Assembly (NCBI GenBank): GCA_937927975.1
Contig: CALEZT010000013.1
Span: 1 to 36,980, forward strand
Direction: 5' to 3'
Length of the DNA: 36,980 bases
Source of the DNA: an uncultured Phycisphaerales bacterium
Lineage (GTDB): Bacteria > Planctomycetota > Phycisphaerae > Sedimentisphaerales > Anaerobacaceae
The notes under the pieces are model-generated. The model ran no database searches and was not told the origin of the DNA. It saw only the letters and a program-made list of their open reading frames with translations. Below are positions 1-8,052 of this stretch, one piece after another; positions within the stretch are counted from its first letter, which is position 1; the number at the start of each line of letters is the position of its first letter. Made by a program: the position numbers and the translations under genes.

Positions 1-147
1 GACATGTTCGTCATCCCCGAATGGAACATGGTGATCGTCCGCCTGGGGCTCGACGAGGGCCAACGCAAGATCTCAGACGAGGTGTACTCGAACTTCATCG
101 AGCAGGTCGGCAACGCGATCACCGACCTGCCAGGCGGACCCCGATAG
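1..147 (+). CDS. C-terminal end of a probable beta-lactamase-family serine hydrolase (partial)
   Basis: The window opens inside this gene; 48 codons in frame 1 lead to a TAG at 145-147. The visible segment has the pattern VIPEWNMVIVRLG near its start, which resembles the last beta-strand of class C beta-lactamase / penicillin-binding-like serine hydrolases, where a phrase of the type 'vP..nlvvVrlG' is followed by a terminal helix (here NFIEQVGNAI). That family assignment rests on a short tail only; the catalytic SxxK and YxN motifs would lie upstream of the window. The gene converges on the sulfatase with 5 bases between stop codons and no room for a separate terminator. Confidence 0.5.
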   Translation, partial: DMFVIPEWNMVIVRLGLDEGQRKISDEVYSNFIEQVGNAITDLPGGPR

Positions 148-152
148 GCGGC

Positions 153-1580
153 TCAGTTCGTGTAGCGAACCGTGCCGGAGTCATCGACCTCATAGGCCCA
201 CTTCGCGATGTAATCGCCTGCGGGAAGGAACTCGTCCTTTGCTGCCCTCAATCGCTCAGAGAGAAGGGCATCGAGGCGGGTCTGCACGGTCGCGTGTTCA
301 GGGTCGTTGCACAGGTTCTTGAGCTGGTATGGGTCGCTCTGGTTGTCGTAGAGCAGCCATGGGCCGTTGAGGTCGCGGACATATGTGTATCGACGGGTCC
401 GGACGCCTCGATACTCGCGGCCGCCTCGCGCCCTCGTCCACTGTCCGAATGGGGCGTAGCACGCAATCAGAGCGGCGCTGTCCGGCGCCGGCGCTCCCGT
501 CAGAACGCCTGAGAAGTCGATGCCTTCGACAGTCTTCGGAACGGGGATTCCGCTCAAACCCAGCAAGGTCGGCATGATATCGGGCGAATTGATGGGTGTA
601 TTGATGGTAACACCGCTCTCGCCGAGCAGGGCGGGGTACCGCAGCAGAAACGGCACGCGAATCGATTCGTCGTATGGTCGCTGCTTGTTCTGGCAACCGT
701 GCGAGTAGAGCATGTCGCCATGGTCGGAGGTGAAGACGAAGATGGTATCCCGCTCGATGCCGGCTTGGCGAAGCGTGTCGAGCAGTTCACCGATGCAGTC
801 GTCGATGGCGGCGGCGTGGGCGTAATAGCCCGCAGCCGCCTGCCGGGCTTTGTCTCTATCCTGCTCGGGCACGTTGGGACGCAGGGCGATCCGCTCGGGA
901 TCGAACAGGTCGCGGTACTTCTGCGGCGCCGTGCCGTAGGGATCGTGAGGCGGCCCCCAGGACAGGACCAGGAGAAATGGCGGGCCCCCTGCGTGGTCGC
1001 GGATGTACTGGCGGGCTTCGCGCGTCTGGGCGATCGCGTCGTAGCCGTCCCAGCGGAGCTTGACATCCTCGTCGCCATAATAGAGGGAGTTGTTGTATGC
1101 GTGGGTGCAGCCCAGGGCCTTCCAGAACTCAAATCCTTGCCGGCGCTCCCGCGGAATGAACGCGCTTCGGTGGTTGCCGTCGAGGTGCCACTTGCCGATG
1201 TAGGCGGTCTGGTATCCCGCCCTGCGGCAGGCCTGTGCCAGCGAGACCGCCTCGTCCTGCAGCGGAACATCGTTCAGGAATACGCCGTGAGTCAGCGGGT
1301 ACTGGCCCGTGAGCAGACTGGCGCGATACGGGCTGCAAACCGGGCAGCACGACACCGCGTTCGTGAAGTTGACGCTGCGGCCGGCGAGTCGGTCGAGGTT
1401 GGGCGTCCGGGCATTCGGGTCGCCGGCATAGCCGGCGGCCTGGGCCCGCCACTGATCGGCGAACACGAAGACCACGTTGGGCTTGCGCCGGGGCTTCTCG
1501 TCTGCCATGACTGGCACGCCCGCCAATACGGAGGCCGCGCCGGCTTTGAGCAACTCTCGTCTGTTGAAGGCTTTCTTCAT
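153..1580 (-). CDS. Tat-exported sulfatase (arylsulfatase / alkaline-phosphatase superfamily)
   Basis: A 475-residue sulfatase, a usual length for the family. It hydrolyses sulfate esters, in planctomycetes typically on sulfated polysaccharides outside the cytoplasm. The N-terminus has a twin-arginine signal (NRRELLKAG, residues 6-14) and an Ala-rich hydrophobic stretch. The mature protein opens with NVVFVFADQWRAQ, supplying a metal-binding Asp (D41). The CxPxR activation motif is CSPYR at residues 82-86, so C82 is the cysteine converted to formylglycine. A further metal site is SDHGD, followed by SHG and a Lys. The match to the S1 family is clear, but the substrate cannot be told from sequence. 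It stands alone and is divergent from the glycerol-1-phosphate dehydrogenase gene. The ATG at 1580 is preceded by a GGAGG-like sequence on the minus strand. Confidence 0.95.
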   Translation of the reverse strand: MKKAFNRRELLKAGAASVLAGVPVMADEKPRRKPNVVFVFADQWRAQAAGYAGDPNARTPNLDRLAGRSVNFTNAVSCCPVCSPYRASLLTGQYPLTHGVFLNDVPLQDEAVSLAQACRRAGYQTAYIGKWHLDGNHRSAFIPRERRQGFEFWKALGCTHAYNNSLYYGDEDVKLRWDGYDAIAQTREARQYIRDHAGGPPFLLVLSWGPPHDPYGTAPQKYRDLFDPERIALRPNVPEQDRDKARQAAAGYYAHAAAIDDCIGELLDTLRQAGIERDTIFVFTSDHGDMLYSHGCQNKQRPYDESIRVPFLLRYPALLGESGVTINTPINSPDIMPTLLGLSGIPVPKTVEGIDFSGVLTGAPAPDSAALIACYAPFGQWTRARGGREYRGVRTRRYTYVRDLNGPWLLYDNQSDPYQLKNLCNDPEHATVQTRLDALLSERLRAAKDEFLPAGDYIAKWAYEVDDSGTVRYTN

Positions 1581-1662
1581 ATCCGGACCTCCGTCGGGGC
1601 TTTACGGCTGCCCATTCGTGAACTACAATCGCAGCCCTCGACGAGCCTGCGTCGCACAATCA

Positions 1663-1691
1663 ATAATAGATCGTGAATCGGAAATAGTAAA
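1663..1691 (-). promoter_or_regulatory. Probable sigma70-type promoter of the sulfatase gene
   Basis: Read on the minus strand, TTTACT (1686-1691) and TATTAT (1663-1668) are separated by exactly 17 bases. This gives a leader of about 75 bases to the sulfatase start. It overlaps the upstream region of the divergent glycerol-1-phosphate dehydrogenase gene. Assigned from motif and spacing only. Confidence 0.45.
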
Positions 1692-1695
1692 TCCT

Positions 1696-3034
1696 ATGTC
1701 TTTGTCGGAATTGTTCGGAAAGCGTTTTGCCTGCCCCTGCGGCAGGACCCATCACATGCCACTCCGCACTGGTCTATGCACGTGACGTCGTGGATTCGCT
1801 GGCGGACATTCTGCAGCGTTGCCTGGGCGAGGTCCGGCCCCAGCGGGTGGCGGTCGTTGCCGACACGCGGACCTGGAATATTTCAGGCGATAAGGCTCAA
1901 AGAGCCCTGGAGGGGGCTGGTTTGACGGCCAGTAGGATCGTTGTTGCCGATCGGGGCCTCCGAAGTCCGATGTGCGACGATGTGACGTGTCGCGCACTGG
2001 TCGAGCAGCTTGGTCCTCTGCGCGTTGACGCGGTGGTCGCGGTGGGCAGCGGAGTCATCAATGACCTGAGCAAGTGGGCAAGTTTCGAGCTGGGCATTCC
2101 CTATGTCGTCGTCGCGACGGCCGCGTCCATGAATGGTTACTCCAGCGCCAACGTGGCGCCGACGATCGCCGGGGTGAAGATGCTGATCGAGGCCAGGCCG
2201 CCCCTGGCGGTGGTCGCCGATCCGGTTGTGATCGAGGGAGCCCCGCACGAGATGACCGCCGCGGGCTTCGGGGACACTATCGCCAAGCACCAGAGCAACG
2301 GCGACTGGGCGATGAACAGCCTTCTGCTGGACGAGCACCACTGTGGCTTCTGTGCCGGGATCGCCCGCGACATCGAGCCGCTGTATCTGGATCACCCTGA
2401 ACATATTCGCGATCACAAGCCGCAGGCGGTTGAGGGGCTTTTTGAGGCTCTGTTCTGGACGGGCGCCGCCATGACGCTCATGGGCACCAGCATCCCGGCC
2501 AGCGGTGGCGAACACCTCCTGAGTCACACCCTGGACATGATGGCCGAGGTGCGGGGCGAACGCCACGACCTGCATGGTCGCCAGGTCGGCGTCGGAACGG
2601 TGCTCTCAGCGGCCCTCTTCGAACGGGTGCTGACGGTCGAGAGTCCCGATGCCGGCAGTCTGCCTCCCCCTGTGGACGAAGCGGTCTGGATCGATCCATC
2701 CATCGCCTGTGCGGTGCGGGAACAGGATCGGGCCAAACGTCCGCGGCTGGAGTTCCTCCGAGAAAGGCTCAAACAGAGGAATCTCTGGGACGAGGCCAGG
2801 ACGCGGGCCGCAGCACAGGTCAAGAGTCCTCAGACAATCCGCGACTGGCTGACGCGAGCGGGCGCCCCGACCTGTGCGGCCGACATCGGCTGCTCGCGTC
2901 CGCGGATTCGCTCGGCCGTTCTGCACATGCACGAGATCCGTAAACGTCCGACGATCATCGATCTGGCCTGGTTGACGGGCGTTCTGCCGGCGGCTCTCGA
3001 CGACATCGTGGACCGCTGGCTGTGCGTTTCATGA
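1696..3034 (+). CDS. araM: sn-glycerol-1-phosphate dehydrogenase (AraM/EgsA family), apparent frameshift near codon 25
   Basis: Members reduce dihydroxyacetone phosphate to sn-glycerol-1-phosphate with NAD(P)H and use Ni or Zn. The body, open from 1727, has the Fe-ADH-like Rossmann part (AVGSGVINDLSKW), the metal Asp in GFGDTIAKH, and metal histidines in GEHLLSHTLDM and LHGRQVGVG. The usual N-terminal module of the bacterial long form, a 'G..F.C.CGR.H..P' stretch, is present but in frame 1: the ATG at 1696 gives LFGKRFACPCGRTHH and then meets a stop at 1783-1785. Skipping a single base near 1771 joins this module to the main frame as ...MPLRT-VYARDVVDSL. So the gene either carries a one-base insertion (mutation or sequence error) or is shifted during translation. 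The main frame alone has only a TTG at 1727 with no ribosome-binding site. Family assignment is firm; intactness is not. Confidence 0.85.
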
Positions 3035-3055
3035 GAGGCTTTCGGCCAGGGTCCG

Positions 3056-3403
3056 TCAGGGCTCCAGGTACGTGCTGCGATCCAGCGATTGCAGCGCCGT
3101 GAATTCGTCCTCCGCGAACCGAAACAGCTTGTGCAGACCCACGCGAATGAAGATCCCGTTGATGCTGCTGGGGACCGAGCACAGGATGAGCTGTCGGTCG
3201 TTCGCGCTGACCAGGCGTTCGAGGAGCATCAGGTTGCAGATCATCGCAGAGGACAGAATCTCCACGAGGGAGAAATCGACGATCACATCGCGGTCGAGAC
3301 CCGCTCCGGCGGATCGTACCATCACCTCCAGTTCCTTGCTCGACTGCGGCTCTGCCGGCAAGGTGATCAGAAGCACCTGTTCGGACAGATTCTGGATTGC
3401 CAT
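3056..3403 (-). CDS. STAS-domain protein, anti-sigma-factor-antagonist type
   Basis: A 115-residue single-domain protein. STAS proteins of this size (SpoIIAA/RsbV type) act in partner-switching pathways, where a kinase anti-sigma factor binds and phosphorylates them on a conserved Ser. The central stretch DFSLVEILSSAMICNLMLL corresponds to the family pattern 'D.s.v.fiDSSGl..L', with the Ser pair at the phospho-acceptor position, although the Asp before it is Leu here. The last third (GIFIRVGLHKLFRFAEDE) matches the 'l...gl...f.i...' ending. The start at 3403 is chosen because GGGAGA lies 8 bases upstream; a longer in-frame ATG at 3442 lacks this. No kinase or phosphatase partner is adjacent. 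It converges on the glycerol-1-phosphate dehydrogenase gene with a 21-base gap. Confidence 0.75.
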   Translation of the reverse strand: MAIQNLSEQVLLITLPAEPQSSKELEVMVRSAGAGLDRDVIVDFSLVEILSSAMICNLMLLERLVSANDRQLILCSVPSSINGIFIRVGLHKLFRFAEDEFTALQSLDRSTYLEP

Positions 3404-3595
3404 GATAGATTTCTCCCATCCGAAATGCCGAATCCCTTTCATGCCCCCGTATATTATCGGAAGAACGCATACATCGAAGATTGCTGCTACATAGAATGTA
3501 CAGCGCCTTCGGGAAAATCCAAATGCGGCCTCCCAGGAAAATCCCTGCTTTTCGACGCATCGGCCTATGAGGGATGCCTGAGGGCCTTTGCAGGG

Positions 3596-3624
3596 TTGAA
3601 AAACCCGAGGTCCCCAGGTAGACT
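3596..3624 (+). promoter_or_regulatory. Probable promoter of the PLD-exonuclease-panE-mutS2 operon
   Basis: TTGAAA (3596-3601) and TAGACT (3619-3624) have a 17-base spacer, placing a start of transcription about 45 bases before the first gene. The rest of 3404-3675, between divergent genes, shows no other gene. Confidence 0.5.
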
Positions 3625-3675
3625 GGAAACCCGAAATGGAACGGTGGGGCGGCGTACTGTTGTCCAGCGGATGCC

Positions 3676-4230
3676 ATGTTGAGATTTGTGACCGATCGAG
3701 AGATATACGACGAAGTCATCTGCGGGGCCGTCCCCAAGGCCACCCGCCTGCTCTGGCTGGCCACCGCGGATCTGAAGGACCTGTACGTGCACAAGCGGGG
3801 CAGGATGACGCCGTTCCTGGAGGTCTTGTCGGACCTGGTTCGCAGGAACGTCGAGGTTCGTCTGCTCCATGCGAAGGAGCCGGGACCGGCGTTTCGGGCC
3901 GATTTCGACCGATACCCGAACCTGTCGAAAGGCCTGGAACGCATGCTTTGTCCGAGGGTCCATCTCAAGTGTGCGGTCGTGGATGGCGAATACGCCTACT
4001 CCGGCAGCGCGAATCTGACCGGCGCCGGAGTGGGGGCCAAAAGCGTGAACCGTCGCAACTTTGAGTCGGGCATCGTGACAACGGATCCGGCGATCATCGG
4101 CCGGATCATGGAGCAGTTCGACGCCATCTGGCGGGGCTCACACTGTCCGGAATGCGACAGAAAGGAGTTTTGTGATGAGCATACAGGGATGCTGTCCGAC
4201 CGGAGAGCAAAGCACAGCCCGGACCGCTGA
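3676..4230 (+). CDS. Phospholipase D-like (HKD) domain protein with C-terminal Cys cluster
   Basis: A 184-residue protein with a single HKD half-site: HLKCAVVDGEYAYSGSANLT holds His96, Lys98 and Asp103, followed by the Ser/Asn residues that line the PLD pocket. Stand-alone single-HKD proteins usually dimerise to form one active site and include Nuc-type endonucleases as well as lipid hydrolases. The C-terminus has C157-x2-C160 and C166, a possible small metal site. The start codon has no strong Shine-Dalgarno sequence. The last 56 bases overlap the next gene, so the two are translationally coupled. Being coupled to an exonuclease gene, and two genes before mutS2, makes nucleic acid a more likely substrate than lipid; this is an inference. 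Confidence 0.75.
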   Translation: MLRFVTDREIYDEVICGAVPKATRLLWLATADLKDLYVHKRGRMTPFLEVLSDLVRRNVEVRLLHAKEPGPAFRADFDRYPNLSKGLERMLCPRVHLKCAVVDGEYAYSGSANLTGAGVGAKSVNRRNFESGIVTTDPAIIGRIMEQFDAIWRGSHCPECDRKEFCDEHTGMLSDRRAKHSPDR

Positions 4231-4726
4231 CAGCAAGGCCAAGTGTTATGGGTATGTCGATATCGAAACGACCGGGTGCAGCCGGTATTCGGACCTGACG
4301 GTGGTGGGCGTGGGCCGGGTGCAAGGGGAGCAGCAGCGGTGCGAGCAACTCTTCGGCAGCCAGATCACCGCCGACGCGGTTCTGGCCATGCTGGACGGCG
4401 TCGACGAAATCTACACGTACAACGGCCGCCGATTCGATCTGCCCTTCATCCGACAGAGGCTGCGGCTCGACCTGCGGAAGCGTTTCGCCCACACCGACCT
4501 GATGTACGACTGCTGGCGCAGGGACCTCAAGGGCGGCCTGAAAGTCGTCGAGGTCCGGCTCGGCATCGCCCGCGGTCTTCCCGACATGGACGGGTACATG
4601 GCCGTCAAGCTCTGGTGGGATTACGTCAACGACAACGATTTGGAGGCGCTTCGAGTGCTTCTGGAGTACAACAGAGAGGATGTGATGAATCTCCACGTCC
4701 TCCGGGAGAAACTGGGCGTGGCATGA
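4175..4726 (+). CDS. RNase H-like DEDD exonuclease (YprB/RNase_H_2 type)
   Basis: A 183-residue 3'-5' exonuclease-like domain. It shows the DEDD motifs in order: YVDIETTG (Asp29, Glu31), YNGRRFDLPF (motif II with Asn and Asp), and YNREDV near the end (motif III). The FAHTDLMYDCWRRDLKGGLK stretch corresponds to the helix region of YprB-like proteins. The ATG at 4175 is preferred over the GTG just before it because AAAGGAG lies about 7 bases upstream. The gene overlaps the PLD-like gene by 56 bases and ends only 32 bases before the next start. Substrate (DNA or RNA) cannot be settled from sequence. Confidence 0.85.
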   Translation: MSIQGCCPTGEQSTARTADSKAKCYGYVDIETTGCSRYSDLTVVGVGRVQGEQQRCEQLFGSQITADAVLAMLDGVDEIYTYNGRRFDLPFIRQRLRLDLRKRFAHTDLMYDCWRRDLKGGLKVVEVRLGIARGLPDMDGYMAVKLWWDYVNDNDLEALRVLLEYNREDVMNLHVLREKLGVA

Positions 4727-4758
4727 GCCCTTTCAATAAGCATGGGAAGCCGATGGAT

Positions 4759-5724
4759 ATGCAAATACTGATCTATGGCGGAGGAGCGGTGGGGCTGGGG
4801 ATCGCCAGTTGTCTGATCCGGCCGGTGCATCGGGTCGAGATCATCGCCCGGGCCGACACGGTGGCCGCGCTCAAGCAGAACGGCTTGATCCGAACCGGGA
4901 TCTTCGGGCGCGTCCACGCGCGGCCCGACGAGTTCGTTTGCAGGGAATCGCTCGCGGAGGGGGACCGATCGGAGTTCGATTTCGTGCTCGTCTGCACGAA
5001 ATCGTTCGACTCGGCGGCCGCCGCCCGCGATCTGGCCGAGCATGACGACCGCCTCGGATCGAGAGCCTGTCTGGTTCTCTTTCAGAACGGCTGGGGCAAC
5101 GCCGAAACGTTCTGCGAGCACTTCGACAGAGACCGCATCTACAATGCCCGCGTGATCACCGGTTTTCGCCGGCCCCGGCCCAACGAGGTGGAGGTCACCG
5201 TCCACGCGGATGCGATTCGCATGGGTAGCCTCTTTGCGCCCGATCCCTCGGTCGTCCAACCGCTGGCCCAGGCCATTCGCGAGGGCGGCATCCCCTGCGA
5301 GGTCACCGACGCGGTCGAGAGGGACCTGTGGGCGAAGATGCTCTACAACTGTGCGTTGAACCCGCTGGGGGCGATCCTGCACGTGCCCTACGGGGCGCTG
5401 GCCGACGAGGGCTCGACCCGCCTGCTGATGAGCCAGATCGTGGGCGAGGTGTTTGCGGTCATGTCGGCCGCCTGCTATCGGACCCATTGGCAGCGTCCGG
5501 AGGATTTCCTTCAGGTGTTCTACGAGAAGCTGGTGCCCGATACCGCCGAGCACAGATCGTCGATGCTCCAGGACGTCTCCGCGGGCAAACGTACCGAGAT
5601 CGAGGCCCTCACCGGCGCGGTTCTCAAGCTGGCGAAGCGATACGACATCGAAGTCCCCTACAATCGGGCTATCTACAACCTCATCCGATTCATCGAGAAC
5701 AGCGCATGGCCGGCAAGAGAATAG
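4759..5724 (+). CDS. panE: 2-dehydropantoate 2-reductase-like protein (ApbA/PanE family)
   Basis: A 321-residue ketopantoate-reductase-family enzyme; PanE itself uses NADPH to reduce 2-dehydropantoate to pantoate for coenzyme A synthesis. The N-terminus has the dinucleotide motif YGGGAVGLG (residues 6-14), the FQNGWGN loop around 109-114 that holds the substrate Asn, and the catalytic Lys in WAKMLYNCALNPLGA (Lys193). The start is ambiguous: ATG at 4723 overlaps the previous stop (ATGA), ATG at 4753 follows, and ATG at 4759 matches the family N-terminus with GGGAAG 9 bases upstream, so 4759 is preferred. The family also contains 2-hydroxyacid reductases that are not PanE, so the precise substrate is less certain than the fold. 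Its end overlaps mutS2 by 19 bases. Confidence 0.8.
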   Translation: MQILIYGGGAVGLGIASCLIRPVHRVEIIARADTVAALKQNGLIRTGIFGRVHARPDEFVCRESLAEGDRSEFDFVLVCTKSFDSAAAARDLAEHDDRLGSRACLVLFQNGWGNAETFCEHFDRDRIYNARVITGFRRPRPNEVEVTVHADAIRMGSLFAPDPSVVQPLAQAIREGGIPCEVTDAVERDLWAKMLYNCALNPLGAILHVPYGALADEGSTRLLMSQIVGEVFAVMSAACYRTHWQRPEDFLQVFYEKLVPDTAEHRSSMLQDVSAGKRTEIEALTGAVLKLAKRYDIEVPYNRAIYNLIRFIENSAWPARE

Positions 5725-7805
5725 ACGAACACACCCTGGAAGTGCTCGAATTCGAGGAGATCCGGCGGACGCTCGCGTCCTACGCGGCCAGCGATCTGGG
5801 CAAAGACGCCGCCCGCGGCCTGTATCCTTCGGTGGACCTGCGATGGGCGGCCGCTCGCATGGCGGAAACGACGGAACTGACGAAGGTCCTGGACCGCGGC
5901 GAACGGGTGCCCATGGCGGGACTCAGGGACATTCGCCCTCTCCTGAAGGAGTTCGGCAAGAAGCAGACGGTCTTCGAGCCCGCCGAGTTGTTGGAGATCG
6001 CCGACACGCTGGCCGCCAGCGGCAGGCTGCGGCTGTTCCTGACGAATCTGGAGCCCGCTGAGAGCACGCATCTGCGGGCCATGGGCGAGAAGCTCGGCGA
6101 CTTCGAGCCCACCGTCGAGGAGGTCCGACGCTGCATCGGGGGCGACAAACGCGTGCGGGACGAGGCCTCCGAGAAGCTTCGGGACATCCGTCGCAGAATC
6201 GCGCAGGTGAGCGAGAACCTCCATCAGCGGTTCATGAACCTGGTCGCGTCGCCGGCCGTGCGAAAGGCCATCGAAAACGACAACTACATGATGCGTCACG
6301 GGCGGCCGGTCATCGCGGTCAAGTCCACTCATCGTCACGTCGTCCGCGGCACCGTCCTGGACCGCTCGAACACCGGCGCGACGCTGTACGTCGAGCCGGA
6401 CGAACTGGTCGAGCTCAGCAACGAACTGGAGGACGCGGTCTTCGAAGAGAAGAAGGAAGTGGACCGCATCCTGTGGGTGCTCACCAAGATGGTGCTGGAC
6501 CAGCAGGACGCCATCCTCGACAGCGTCAAGATGCTGGCCCTGGTGGACCTGACTTACGCCAAGGCACGGTTCAGCATCGCCTACAGCATGAGTCCGCCCG
6601 ACCTGGCGCCGGGCGCTTCGTTGCAGCTTCGCGACGCCCGCCATCCGCTGCTGCTCCAGTTGATCAGTCGGCAGAAGGGATGCAGCATCTCGCAACTGAC
6701 GAACGAGGTGGTGCCCATCGACGTGCGGCTGGGCGACGATTTCGACCTCCTGCTGATCACCGGTCCCAATACCGGCGGCAAGACCGTCGTCCTCAAGACG
6801 ATCGGCCTGCTGATCGCGATGGCGCAGAGCGGCCTGCACATCCCGGCCCGCGCGGGCTCGCGAGTGTCGGTCTTTCGTCAGATCTTCGCGGACATCGGCG
6901 ACGAGCAGAGCATCCAGCAGAGCCTCAGCACGTTCTCCGCTCACATGCGTCAGGTGGTCAAGATCCTCGAACGGACCCACAGCGGCACGCTGGTCCTGCT
7001 CGACGAACTCGGCGCGGGAACCGATCCCATCGAGGGAGCGGTGCTGGCGACCTCCATCCTGGACAAGCTGATGCAGCAGGGCGGCAAGGTCGTCGCGACC
7101 ACGCACCTGGGCCAGCTCAAGTCGTTCGCGTACAGCCAGCCTCGGGCCCAGAACGCCTCCGTCCAGTTCGACACGGAGACCCTCCAGCCGACGTATCGGC
7201 TGATGATCGGGACGCCGGGAAGCAGCAATGCGATCGTGATCGCCAAACGCCTGGGAATGCCCAAAGAGGTGATCGGCCAGGCGACCGCGCTTCTGGCGAC
7301 CGAGTCCGATGGCACCTCCGAACTGATCAACCAGATCCAGGCGACGCGAGAAGACGCCGAGCAGAAACGATCCGAAGCTCAGTCGATCCTCGACGAAGCC
7401 GACGCCGCGAAAGTGGAAGCGGCCGAGAGACTCCAGCGAATCGAGGAGGAGGGCCGCCAGCTCCGCAGGCAGGTCGACCGCGAGATCGACGATTCCATGC
7501 AGACGATCCGGCGGGTGGTCGATGAATTCGCAGCCGGTATGCACAACGCTCCGGCCGCCTGGAGCGAGAAGGCCAAGACGCTCGCGGAGAAGGTGACTGC
7601 GCTTGCGTCGCGCACCGCCATGGCCCAGCGACACGCGGAATTCATCGCCGGCCTTCGCAGAGGCGACAGCGTGTTCGTCGTCCCGTTCCGCCGGGAGGGC
7701 ATGGTCGAACGGATTCGCAAGAGCCGCGGGACGATCGTCGTCCTCGTGGACAGCAAGGAGGTCGAGATCCCGTTCCGCGAAGTTGTCAAACCTGACGTCG
7801 CGTAG
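5706..7805 (+). CDS. mutS2: MutS2-family ATPase lacking the C-terminal Smr domain
   Basis: A 699-residue MutS2 homologue. MutS2 proteins suppress recombination and, in Bacillus, help rescue collided ribosomes. The core order is intact: N-terminal helical region with EFEEIRRTL, clamp/lever coiled coils, Walker A GPNTGGKT (353-360), a DIGDEQSIQQSLSTFS segment, Walker B LLDELGAGTD (Asp433, Glu434) and the TTHLGQLK switch. A charged coiled coil then runs to about residue 620. The end is a short beta-rich segment (GDSVFVVPFRREGMVERI) like the KOW-type domain, after which the frame stops. Typical MutS2 has about 780 residues with a C-terminal Smr nuclease, which is missing here. No Smr remnant is visible after the stop. 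The ATG at 5706 overlaps panE, so it is cotranscribed. Confidence 0.93.
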   Translation: MAGKRIDEHTLEVLEFEEIRRTLASYAASDLGKDAARGLYPSVDLRWAAARMAETTELTKVLDRGERVPMAGLRDIRPLLKEFGKKQTVFEPAELLEIADTLAASGRLRLFLTNLEPAESTHLRAMGEKLGDFEPTVEEVRRCIGGDKRVRDEASEKLRDIRRRIAQVSENLHQRFMNLVASPAVRKAIENDNYMMRHGRPVIAVKSTHRHVVRGTVLDRSNTGATLYVEPDELVELSNELEDAVFEEKKEVDRILWVLTKMVLDQQDAILDSVKMLALVDLTYAKARFSIAYSMSPPDLAPGASLQLRDARHPLLLQLISRQKGCSISQLTNEVVPIDVRLGDDFDLLLITGPNTGGKTVVLKTIGLLIAMAQSGLHIPARAGSRVSVFRQIFADIGDEQSIQQSLSTFSAHMRQVVKILERTHSGTLVLLDELGAGTDPIEGAVLATSILDKLMQQGGKVVATTHLGQLKSFAYSQPRAQNASVQFDTETLQPTYRLMIGTPGSSNAIVIAKRLGMPKEVIGQATALLATESDGTSELINQIQATREDAEQKRSEAQSILDEADAAKVEAAERLQRIEEEGRQLRRQVDREIDDSMQTIRRVVDEFAAGMHNAPAAWSEKAKTLAEKVTALASRTAMAQRHAEFIAGLRRGDSVFVVPFRREGMVERIRKSRGTIVVLVDSKEVEIPFREVVKPDVA

Positions 7806-7850
7806 GCAAGTCCGCAGGAGTCTCTTGACAACTCGGGGCGTAGGTGTCGC

Positions 7851-8008
7851 CCAAATCCAAAATCCGAATGTCGAAATCCGAAACAAGCACAAATGACCAA
7901 AGCCCAAAACTCGAAACGGAGTCCCGAAGCGGCGTCGGCGTTTCGGGCATTTGGATTTCAGTCATTTGGATTTGTTTCGGAATTCGGATTTCGTGCTTCG
8001 AGCTTTGG
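7851..8008. repeat. Long imperfect palindrome made of AATCCGAA/AAATCCAAA-type units
   Basis: The left arm (7851-7917) and right arm (7940-8008) are inverted copies of each other over about 65 bases with scattered mismatches, around a 22-base centre. Both arms are built from short, AT-richer words (AAATCC, CCGAAAC, CAAATGAC) that differ in composition from the genes on either side. It occupies nearly all of the 247-base gap between the convergent mutS2 and alcohol dehydrogenase genes. As RNA it would fold into a very long hairpin on either strand. It could be a dispersed palindromic element or MITE, a bidirectional terminator, or both. Confidence 0.75.
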
Positions 8009-8052
8009 TTCCGCTGCTGCTGTCAAAGAACCTGTGCTGACCTCCTTGGCCC

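Noticed and set aside
4243..4758. A longer N-terminal extension of the PanE-like protein
   Set aside because: The extra sequence is the exonuclease gene read in another frame (Arg/Pro-rich) and the family N-terminus with the GGGAVG motif starts at 4759.
5673..7907. A 744-codon minus-strand open frame opposite mutS2
   Set aside because: It is a shadow of the GC-rich mutS2 codons; Walker motifs and operon overlap prove the plus-strand gene.
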